Positions 1 through 9,549 of a stretch of 64,000 nucleotides of DNA are shown piece by piece. Each line of letters begins with the position of its first letter. Position 1 is the stretch's first letter. The notes beneath the pieces were generated by a model. That model ran no database searches and was not told the DNA's origin. It saw only the letters and a program-made list of their open reading frames with translations. The translations under genes were made by a program, and so were the position numbers. This DNA is from Rhynchonema sp. JSB1_4 (Eukaryota; Nematoda; Chromadorea; Monhysterida; Xyalidae), in NCBI GenBank assembly GCA_030248065.1, contig JASAMV010003979.1:1-64000 (forward strand). The letters run 5' to 3'.

Positions 1-1995
1 ATTTTGAAAAAAAACCACACTGTGCTACACCATACATTTGGTGATTTGGGTGCTGACAGCCGATCTCTACCTTGATCATTTAATTTTTAAATGTAGGAGC
101 TGCTAATGCAAATACTGCTGACGACCATAAAAATTGTCCCAAGAAAAAACGCACTGGTCGAAATTACTGGCTTCTACAAATTGCGAACTGTTGTCAACTC
201 GAGTCCCCCAAACCAAGGCCCCAATTCCTATCTCTAGCTTTAGACCGGCTTTTATTGTTTTTGGATATGCATTAGCTAATCGATTGGCATATCTCCGCTG
301 CCTGTCAAGCTTTGTGAGAATTTGGAGACGCATCGCAGAAAGTCCGATTTTAGCAAGTTTCTCCGTGTTGCAGGAAGTGGCCACACGTGAGTCAACGCGC
401 ACGCTTGGCAGCGGCGTTGTGAATGGAACCGACTTTGGTGTACGTCGCTGATTTTCACGCTTTTTTCAACATTGCGTGATGTTGGGCACTTTTCTTCCAA
501 ATTCTATTTTTTCTTCAGGAAGGCGAGCGCTGCAGCATCATGTAAGATGGTGGTGGAAAAGACAAAAATGCGCGACCTTTAACGTTGGATGTAGAAAGTG
601 GTTGTTCGAATTTTGGTTTTGGTGTTTTGATTTTCAATCTTGTCATTTTTATAGCGAGTACGTTGATGCAACCATGTCTGTTTTTTTAAATGAAGTTAGT
701 CCTTATTTTTCATGTTGCTCCATTTTTCTGGTATTGGTGCACAGAATACCATGTCATAAGTTGGTCTATCGATGCCTAGCTATTTTGTAACTCAATTGAT
801 TGGGTCGTAAAAATGCAGTTGTCTCCAGCAAACCTGTTTGTTTGTTGTAATGTTATTCTATCCGTTAAGTTGTCGTTATTTAGGTACACGATGTTATTAT
901 GAATTTAATGAGCTAATTGATTTAAGTTGGCTACGTGTTGTGCTCAAGAGGTTTGCAACTGGTAGGTTCGTTTCATCTAAGAAACTTGTCTGGAAAGATT
1001 TTAGCTGGTGGAAAGTCCTGCCACACTGCAAACCTATGCCTTTTTGCATTCTTCTACTAGATTCTGCGTTTATCTGTATTGGTCCGTGGCGCCTATTTCA
1101 TTACCTGCCAAGAAAATTGGCCTTTTTTGTTTTGTCTTGATTTTTTCGATTAATTTTGTGAGAATATCTACCTTTTCCCAGGAAATATCGCTTTTTTCTT
1201 CCTTGCACTTTTGCTCATAAAATTTTGTCCTTTTCTCTCTCTCTCAATCACGGCGTATTTTTGCAAAAACAAAATGAAAAGCGGGAGATTCAACGATGTT
1301 GAAATGAAAATGAATGTGCTTTTTATCATCTGATATACCATGGTTCGTGTATCTTGTCTCCATATATTATGTCTTGTGTCATTTTTCTTTTTCTGCATTT
1401 TTCATTATATGATTAATAGTGCTCCAGAACTGAACTTGTTTGTTCTGCAATGTTCTATAACGTGGCGAAATGAAAACGATAGCCATAGATCGATTTTGAT
1501 TCATTCCCGTTCCGCTCTTGTTCACTAATGCAAAATATCCTGCTATATATCGTAATACTTGTGCCATTTTCCCGCAACGCACAAATAATATCTTCTGCAA
1601 TTTATGTAGTTCAGTTGGAGACTTTATTGGTATCGGTCCCTGAAACCAAACAGCCTGCCGTTGCAATCGAAATACGAAAAAATAATTTTTGGCGTCGATT
1701 GTCATTTTATTTGTACTGTGTTCGTTTTCATTGTGCTTTGTGCGTACACATGTTTTGGTGGAATAAAAGCAACTTTTTTAATCAGTTATAGAAAGTTTCG
1801 TTTTCCAGAAACCAGACTGAGGGAAATCAATGTAAACCTGATCTGGAGAAGTGCTGAATATTACATTTAATTTTAAAATTTCTCCAATCTATACGTACAA
1901 GAAATAAAATACTGTGCGAACAAGTCTAAAATCAATGTAATAAACTTCTTTTGATAGGCGTAATCACTATTTACGTGATTCGTAATCACACTCAC
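1..1995. other. gene-free stretch, AT-rich
   Basis: I see no gene I can support here. Several 60-110 codon open frames occur on both strands, but none shows a recognisable family, a signal peptide or phase-compatible splice partners. The sequence is T-rich with frequent short homopolymers. A minus-strand frame at about 103-402 looks somewhat protein-like and could be a downstream exon of the PAN-type exons near 2.0-2.3 kb, but I found no acceptor that joins it in frame. Confidence 0.5.
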
Positions 1996-2283
1996 ATCTG
2001 CATTCGTATTTTGCACATCGGATTTTGCTTGTGCCAGACGACAACGACCATCCGATTGGCTGCATCCGATTGATCGTCGATCGATCAACGAATTAAAGGC
2101 ATTCAATCAACCGAACGATCAATCACATCACTAACCGATGATCGAACACCAAGCATTCGTATCGCATCAAACATTTGAGCGCACATTCTCTCACATCATT
2201 CACACCGCTGGCGAATGTATAGAACGGGGTCACTGCCAGTTCACGGTTGATCACTTTGGCTTTGTAACGTTGACCGCGGCCTG
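1996..2283 (-). CDS. two exons of a possible PAN/Apple-domain protein (partial gene)
   Basis: Two minus-strand exons join in phase: 2283-2136 (acceptor CTTCAG, donor GTTAGT, phase 2) and 2059-1996 (acceptor ATGCAG, donor GTGAGT, phase 0). The peptide contains NDVRECALKCLMRYECLVFD followed by a QSDGRCRLAQ stretch. A Cys-x3-Cys-x5-Cys spacing followed by an aromatic, a charged turn and another Cys is the pattern of the middle of a PAN/Apple domain, a disulfide-bonded adhesion module of secreted proteins. I could not find the exon carrying the start or signal peptide, nor the last exon, so the gene model is incomplete. It would run head-to-head with the secreted-protein gene at 3.8 kb. The family call rests on cysteine spacing only. 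Confidence 0.4.
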
Positions 2284-2289
2284 CTGAAG

Positions 2290-3780
2290 AACTTACGAAA
2301 ATATATCTATTGCACAAAGGTGTGAAATTCGCAGCTATAAAGTTTGAACAGTTTTGTGTTCATTGTTTATTTCAATTCTGGGCGTTTTAATTAGAATCAA
2401 TCATCAAACGGGATCATTGAGATAATCACAGTATCACCGAACGACTCACAAATCTGGGCTAGGCAAAAGAAACCAAATTAATATCGCTGAATTTCACCAA
2501 GCGCCAGATCTTGGTGCTTTGGGCGATCTATTATGTTCGATCTGTGAGCTCCCGTCACTCCACTCCAAGTTGCCTCTGAGCTTCAAAGTTTTGGGCGACC
2601 AAGGTTGCTCGAGAGGCCAACACGGTTGTGTTCAGCTGGACTGCTTACATGTTGCCGTGGTGGTGTACTTCCCTTTGGTCCGCTGGAGGAAAAGGCGAAC
2701 ATCCATCATCCATGGTTATTCGATGAGTTTAGTCTCTTCTTGATTGGAACTTGATAAAGTAGTGATGTGGTTGGCATGATCAGCAGACGAGTTTGGTATG
2801 GGTTACTGTGTTCATTGTACTAACAGCAGGAAACCCACTTTTCTCACAGATGGGCCAAGCGGTTACGGTACTGTGCAACATGTGCGGTTTCGGTTGCATC
2901 GTTCCGGTGGCAGTGGTCAGTGACATCACTGTAGCATAATGCAAGGTTGGAGCATTATAAATCAGCGAACATGCATGAAAATATTATTCGGTTTTTGCCA
3001 GTTGTTCCCAGTTTCGCGCAGACTTCCTTCATTGTCAGTAAAGTCAAGTCACTGAGCACTATCGGTGATCCGATTAGTGTAGCTCTCTTGTAACCGTAAA
3101 GGCCACTTTATACTTCGTCTCACTGCGATACAAAGAACAAAAAACGCTGTATCGTTCCCATATCCATCGTTAGTATCATACACGTATGGTATTGTTTTGT
3201 TTCCCGGTTCGAAATTCGAACGTGCCAGTGCAGTCCAATGATGCATTAATAGAAACCGCCAATCATAGAGAAGACGAATAGCAGATACAGATCACAGAGA
3301 CAAACCAGACTTCTGATAATCGATGAGGATGAAATAGCAGAGAGTTATTATCACCATACCACCCCACACCCGCATTACCAGCTGCTTGTCGCAGGTTGAA
3401 GTGGTCTTTGTGCACACGTTTACAATAATAGTGCATTGAACGCCAATTTCTCTCTCATTGGTGCGATGTTTGTTGGGTCTGGACCTAAAGACATTTGCTT
3501 ACCCTTGCAAAAAATACCCAATAAATGTGCATAGGCATTCACCCCAAAAGTATGCGAAAAAAGTAATCGGACACCGCCCAAACCGGTCGACGATATACAG
3601 CGATGATGGAGGGGATGCATTTGTCTTGACTTGAACGCGGACGCCACGTTGTTATGTAGAACACGATGAAAAACAACATCCAATCCCAAAAGCACTTGAA
3701 CTTTTAAAGTGGTTCAGTGTAACCTTTGTGGTGATCAAGTGAGACAATCATTTCGAAAGAATGTGAGTGTTGTCAGCAGA
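2290..3780. other. gap without a supported gene
   Basis: No supported gene. It may contain the 5' exons and promoter of the minus-strand PAN-like gene: for example, a minus-strand stretch near 2.87-2.94 kb is open and flanked by CTACAG and a GT donor. A short transposon-end-like sequence lies at about 3095-3120. Confidence 0.4.
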
Positions 3781-4198
3781 ATGGTCGCCGCTGGTTCGTG
3801 GGCTGTGCTGGTTATACTGGTCAGCCGGTTGATAATTAACGCCAATTCTGGTAACTTTCAGTTGAGATTTGTGAAACAACTTAGAACAATCAACAGTACA
3901 TACATGTTTCGCTCGTCAGTGACTGTGCATTTCAGGCGCTTTGTACCTCAACCCGTACGCATCAGATTATGGGGCCAGAGTGAGAAAGCACATCGAACTG
4001 GTCAGGAAGGGACGTGAGTTGCGCAACATAGTTTGTGCTATAAAACAGTGTATTCATTGACATGAACTCACTTTGTTTGTTGCAGCCTACACGTACTGGA
4101 AATACTCCAATGTTCGGCCAACCAGCCACTACCACCAAAACACATGGACGCCGACGACGTGGTGGCAGGCTGGCTGTTCAAAACATTTGATTTTGTGA
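3781..4198 (+). CDS. small secreted Tyr/Trp-rich protein, 86 aa, unknown family
   Basis: Three exons fit with exact phase agreement: 3781-3850 (donor GTAACT, phase 1), 3936-4013 (acceptor TTTCAG, donor GTGAGT, phase 1) and 4086-4198 (acceptor TTGCAG, stop TGA). The product starts MVAAGSWAVLVILVSRLI, a good signal peptide, and the mature part is short and rich in Tyr, Trp and Asn (ALYLNPYASDYGARVRKHI, then YTYWKYSNVRPTSHYHQN). It has one cysteine near the C-terminus (QAGCS), so it is not a disulfide-knot peptide. I do not recognise the family; a neuropeptide-like precursor or a small extracellular protein are both possible. Its stop lies 22 nt before the ATG of the glutaredoxin gene on the same strand. 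An alternative is that this is a 5' leader of that gene, but the conserved phase across two introns argues for coding. Confidence 0.5.
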
Positions 4199-4220
4199 AA
4201 AAATAACAAAAAAGTTTAAG

Positions 4221-5612
4221 ATGAGCCAGAATATAGTTGTGTTCCAGATGCCCCTCATTCACACGTCGACGCCAAGTGCCAGCGCGCTGGTGACGACGAC
4301 CCAACCGGGTGCGCAACCCGTTACACAGACACTGCGTCCAGTCGCCAGTCACATGTTTGTGCCCGCTTTGGGCCAAACGGCTATTGAGGCCGAGCAACAA
4401 CTTCAGACCGTCATTGAGGCCGGCAGTGGAATTGCTGGGGTTGGTTGGTATGAAACATTAGACACCGTATACCGTTTGTGGTCTTGATAATTGGATCTGC
4501 GTTCGTCACGTTATTTTTTGACTCATAGGGATTTTCCAGAACTTACTGTTGCTTGACCAGCGTAAGCTGTTCTCGAACAGCCATCGCTCATTCTTATACA
4601 CAGTTATGGCCGGTTCAAACATGGTGATCGAATATGTTCAGTCCTATTTTGCCCAACAAGCACCTTCATAACATTTATCACCAGGAGAACCTCCTTCAGG
4701 CGATCATCGATTTTTCCACCAATGCCAATTCCACCACATCCCCACTTCTATTCAAAACGTTGGATCCCGTGATTGTGCAGAACCTAGAGCGTGACATCAG
4801 CAGTACTTCGTCGCAGCCCAAACTCAATGATGATGTTTCACCAAACTTGAACGAGCCGGACCGGCCGATTAAGGGCAAAATTCGCACCAATTATCTTTTC
4901 CACAAATTTCTACAACGACTCTCGCCCAGTAACAAAAGCAGATTCAACAACAAAACCATCACTGGGCGATCATCTGCGGCAACCAATGATCTGTTGGTCA
5001 AAGCCAGATTGGCGAAACTGCCAGTGCGCACAGCTGGGGATGCGTTGGGAGCATTGAAGGAACAGGTGCGTTTTGGCATGGGATACATGCTTTTGAATGT
5101 TTTTATGAAATCGTAGTTTTTTCTGGTTCGGTGCAGCTTTCTAAAAGATCACATCTGATGTCAGATTCGAACATTGCCATCTGTGGTCTACAGTGTGAGT
5201 GACTGTCAGACGTGTCTGGAAGCGGAAATGCTTCTTGCAGTGAAGTGAGACACTTTGAGATTTTGTCAATTTGTTTTATAATTTAAGCAAAAATAACTTA
5301 CACCGAATTTATATTTCAGATATGACATCGAAGTGCACCCATTTTATGTGGATAAAATGAAAACACCGGGAAAGTTGGCATCACTGTTGCAAGCCGTGTC
5401 CGGTTCAAGTCAATTCCCGCAGTTCTTCGTTTGTGGCCAATTTGTGGGCGGTACGTTGTTCGGCAAAGAAACTCAATTTTGAACTCAACTTCAGCCCAAG
5501 ACAATAAAGCCATATTTTTATATCAGATGACCAAGATGTTCTTCGAGCTAATGTATTGAACGACATCGACAACTGGCTAACACGATGTAAACAGCAGAAA
5601 ACCGTCGAATAG
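4221..5612 (+). CDS. glutaredoxin-domain protein with a long novel N-terminal region
   Basis: Six exons join in phase: 4221-4439, 4540-4635, 4685-5065, 5165-5244, 5320-5450 and 5527-5612 (about 331 aa). The last ~100 residues form a glutaredoxin fold: strand VVYSV, then the redox motif C-Q-T-C in SDCQTCLEAEMLL, then the cis-proline loop QFPQFFVCGQFVGGDDQDV and a final helix NDIDNWL. Glutaredoxins reduce disulfides or glutathione adducts, or bind Fe-S clusters. The two-cysteine site favours the dithiol reductase type. The first ~230 residues are Ser/Thr/Asn-rich, match nothing I know, and have no signal peptide, so the protein is probably cytosolic. The third exon follows an intron of only 49 nt (4636-4684), the least certain junction. 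The start codon is the first ATG after the upstream gene's stop, with an AAG just before it. Confidence 0.75.
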
Positions 5613-5615
5613 ATA

Positions 5616-5621
5616 AATAAA
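5616..5621 (+). terminator. AATAAA polyadenylation signal of the glutaredoxin gene
   Basis: A canonical AATAAA begins 3 nt after the TAG stop, so the 3' UTR would be very short. Confidence 0.6.
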
Positions 5622-5649
5622 CATGCTTGATAATTGTAATCCGGTCACC

Positions 5650-7390
5650 TTAGATCGTCAAACGTGGTTGACGATATGAGTTGACGAGTTTTCTAGTCAA
5701 ACCTCGATACTCGAGCCAGCAATCAGCGCGCGAGGATTTGTTTCGTGAGAGAACGAGGTATATGTAGTTGAGCCTTTACAGGAAACAATTCCTTATAATA
5801 TAAGAAAAAAATTGCGTGTTCCGAGGCGAGCCGTTTATTTTCCTGGGGTTTGACTGTATAAGCCAACATGCTACATGGTTTTGAATGTGATTGCACACTG
5901 TCTTTCTACTTTGGTATATCTGCGTATCTGCGACTCCTTTCCACTTGACAAAATGCTGCAATAAAATTGATCGTGCTGCGTGGTTTCGAAAGAACGCAAC
6001 TCAATGGTTACTTTCGTAATACCTGCTGTTTCGTACAAGCCACCTCAAGTTCTAAATATGTTTTCTCCAATGTGTCCGAAACGACCGGAAATAACAATAT
6101 TCACACAAGCGGTTTTCACTCGGGTGCACTTTGTCCACAAAGAAATAAGTAGATTTATTCTGACACTTTGACTAACGTAGAATGGTGTTGGTGAGGCTCG
6201 CTAATATAATGTAGCAATGGCGTTCGCTCGCTGGAAATATTTTGTGGGACCCAACTTTTATTAAAGTGCACTTTTATTCGGTATGGCGCGGGACACCTGC
6301 GTTGCTAGCGACGTGGTGGCGCACACTTGGGAGAATATGCTGACGAGGAAACATCACGTTACTCGATTTTCAGACGTATGTACTTGCACTCCAAACACGT
6401 GCTCTATCATTTTGCACATGTGCGACTTTGGACTTTGGTTCTTATGCCAAAAAGCTTTTTCTTGAAACGTGCACATTTCCAGTTATATTCAAAAAGAAAG
6501 TTTACAGGCTTACAAGCTTATCATTTTCATCGACTTACTGTATCTCTACCCGGGTTGAAAATTGTACTTGGCTGTTTAGACAACGCTTTTGACTCTCATC
6601 GTAATCGAACTAAATTACAAAGGATGTCACGCCAAATGCGTTGCTTGGTAAATCTTTGGTCTCACGATACTGATTATTCTGATTTACTGAGATTTAAATT
6701 AATTGCCATCTTACCGTAAAACAGGCGTGCAGGCAGTTTGTTCTACTCTAATGCTCGCAATACTCGCCATTATTTATAGGGTACTGTAGTATACCTTTGT
6801 TGTCCAGTGCCTCCACTCGTAATAGTTCTCCTGTTAAATATGACCTGTGCGTTTCATTGCCTCTAGCTAAGACAGCCTGGAGACAGTCTGGGACCTTCTA
6901 TTTGATGATATCTGCGTTTAACGGCTAATAGGTGTCGTCAAATCAAGCAATAATGCATGAGAGTCCCAAATGAGCTCGAGAAATAATACGTGGCGTGATT
7001 TGACGAAAAGATTTGACCATAGCACCCCAAGCTCGTTTGACAGATTGCCTTTCAATTTAATGCATAAGCCTTCCACGCAAAATCATAAAAAAGTTCATGT
7101 GTCGTCATCCACTTTTGACCATGTCATTGAGAAATTACGTAATTGTTCATTTGTTGTTTCAGAACCAGACATCTGGTATGTATATATGTACCTCCTTAGT
7201 TTATTTCTGCAGAAACTTTTCCTTTCTCTTGAAACATAATTCAACTTTTTCATTCTTTCCCGTGAAATTGTTTTTTTAACAGTTTTGTCGTCATGACTTT
7301 GTCATGTCAGTGTATTGCCCTGAATAAAAACACGCGTACTGAATTCAACATTGACAGGCTACAAAAACAATCCAGCAGGATGTGCCCATA
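5650..7390. other. intergenic, no gene seen
   Basis: No open frame here has a recognisable product or splice partners. A plus-strand frame of 130 codons at 6327-6719 and one of 89 codons at 6970-7239 lack family features and I do not call them. The last few hundred bases are probably the upstream region of the Ly6 gene. Confidence 0.5.
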
Positions 7391-8557
7391 ATGTCAGTTT
7401 GTTCATTGCCAACCACAAGTTTGACTCTGCTGCTTCTGCTGCCGAACATTTCTGGTTTGACGTGTTGGTCATGTTCACATCAAGGCGACTATGATGATCA
7501 CAATCCATCAATCGCGTGTGTCAATAACTTCACGCACGGCGAACGAAGGCTTTGCAAACGATCGGAGCAGTTCTGCATGGTCGGTTGTGTTGGAATAATG
7601 ATGAAATAACGGGTAACAACCAAAAACGGGCAATATACACGCAGCAATGTTGTTGCTTTTTGGACGTGTCCATGATAAACCCTCGTCCAACATTCGTCAT
7701 CAGTTCCAGCTCTGAGTGTTTTACAATGAAACATCATCATGAGTTCATTGCAGACGACATTAATTTTGATGCAAAACGCCTTCTTCCAACTGGACCGAGA
7801 TTGTTCAACGGGCTGCGAAGACGCTCCTTGCGAGTCGAAAGGTCAGCTAATGGAAAATCAACAATATAATGGCGCAGCCACTGACGGACGGTGTACCGGG
7901 TCATCGTCAGTGCAAGTGAACTGCAACTATAAGTTTATCTGTGGTAAATTCGGTAGCACGTTCCCTCAACAGTTTGTTTCAGCTCACAGGGACGGGCCAA
8001 GGAAAAGGAACAAAAGCAACTATGTACTCCTTGCAATGCACGCCCCGAGTTGAAGATCAGATATTCGGAAGTTGCTTTTGAAGCAGATATGGCCGAATTA
8101 ATCATCGATTTCAAAGTCTCTGTAGCCACCTGAGTCGTTAATCATCAGTGAAAAGTTTGGCTGATGTCAGTGTGGCACACGCAAGTTGTAGGCTAACTGT
8201 TTAGTCATTAAAGCAAATGGTCCACGCTGACCGTCAACGCAACCACACCAAAGCAGCCCTAAATGAGCGCGATTAAATATCTAAAAATTCCATTTATTTT
8301 TCACATCAGGGCTCTGAGAGGCCTTTCATTAGGAGGGTCTTCTATCAGAAGAATTAGTACCATATGAGGAATTCAGCTATAGTGTCACAGGTTTTGGCAT
8401 CACGTTCGACACGTGCACCCAATGCTGCCAATCTGACTTGTGCAACCGACATCGAACGATGAAGGAATTTGGTCTGTCGTATGGCATCACTGTGAGATGC
8501 AGTACAATGCAAGTCGTAACATTTGTGATAATTATTGTATTGGTTTGGATTATTTGA
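7391..8557 (+). CDS. Ly6/uPAR three-finger domain protein, probably GPI-anchored
   Basis: Exons 7391-7579, 7754-7943, 7990-8048 and 8333-8557 give about 220 aa. Residues 1-22 are a signal peptide (MSVCSLPTTSLTLLLLLPNI) cut before LTCWSC, the classic first-strand CxxC of Ly6 domains. Further cysteines follow (RRLCKRSEQFC, RDCSTGCEDAPCES, DGRCTG, YSLQCTPR), and the signature end is CTQCCQSDLCN, the CC-x4-CN finish of the family. The protein ends in a hydrophobic tail, MQVVTFVIIIVLVWII, with no cytoplasmic residues, which suggests a GPI-attachment signal. Such proteins act outside the cell, often modulating ion channels or receptors. An NNFTHG site could be N-glycosylated. The third exon's donor (CGA|GTTGAA) is weak and that junction may be off. 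The start used is the first ATG in frame, 9 nt after an in-frame GTG. Confidence 0.82.
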
Positions 8558-9549
8558 TTTGTTCTGTGTTCATTCATTGTAGTGGTCGCCGTTTGAGTGA
8601 ATGACTGATGCTATTGAAGCGAACGAAACGTTGCAGTCAATGTTGTAAAATTGTGCTGAACCGTTCGACTAGTGCGTTAACTTGGCTGTACCTAGCCCAC
8701 TTTGATGATGAATGTTATGAGCAACAATATCACGATATGAATCGTTGTTGTGCATGAATAGCGTTTCCAGCTGCCTTGCAAAGTCAGTAGGCGATGGAGT
8801 AATTACAGAAGGATAGAGACCGTTTCAATATCGACTATAATGTGTACATATAGCTCATACCCACCTGTGATACTCTGCCTGCCGCAATGAAACTAAACGT
8901 CCGAGTATACCATCCAGACGCTGACCTCACCTTCTTTAGCCGTGATGGCCTCCGACATGTATGCAGGAAATAATAGTTTTCATCGAACGACCCGCCATAC
9001 CTGACCACATGCACATACCCAAGGGTACGCATTTGTCCCCATGGTAACGCCTTAGTCACGCTGCCACCACAGTGCGAGGCACACCAAGTTGCTACCAGCT
9101 ACATTAGCTAACACGTGCACGTCTGTTATATGCACGTAACGTAACTGCTTTCATCTTGTATGTACTTTTATAGCACTCTCTGTGGTGTTTCCGTTTCCAT
9201 AGAGAAATTGTGCGTGAAAACTAAATTCTTTCTTTTTCTTTTTGCGTTTCGCCCCCGTTCCAAGTGTCAAAGACTCCCGTCGTAGTGAGTGCTTTCTGCA
9301 CCCAACAGGCAGCACAAAAAGTACCCAATACCCAACACGTTTGTGCACCGTGCCATTGCGTGACTTGGACATCCGTCTTTGTGAACGACCCGCTGCCGTG
9401 TCTAAATGGAGTACATCATGTGCACCTTGAAACAGCGAACAATGCAACCGATCACTTGAAACAACAACCGCTTGGTCCACCCACACCCAGAAAATAGTTT
9501 GTTTTGTGCTGCTGATTAGTCCTTGAAGTGAGCTGGTGTTTGCGACAAA
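8558..9549. other. intergenic region between Ly6 and coiled-coil genes
   Basis: No gene supported. A 184-codon minus-strand open frame overlaps 9151-9705 but runs antisense through exon 1 of the coiled-coil gene and has no recognisable features. The end of this stretch probably holds the promoter and 5' UTR of the next gene. Confidence 0.45.

Noticed and set aside
3049..3246. Minus-strand segment reading VFCSLYRSETKYKVAFTVTR as a second PAN fragment
   Set aside because: The bases behind it (CGAAGTATAAAGTGGCCTTT) resemble a transposon terminus, so the protein-like look is probably accidental.
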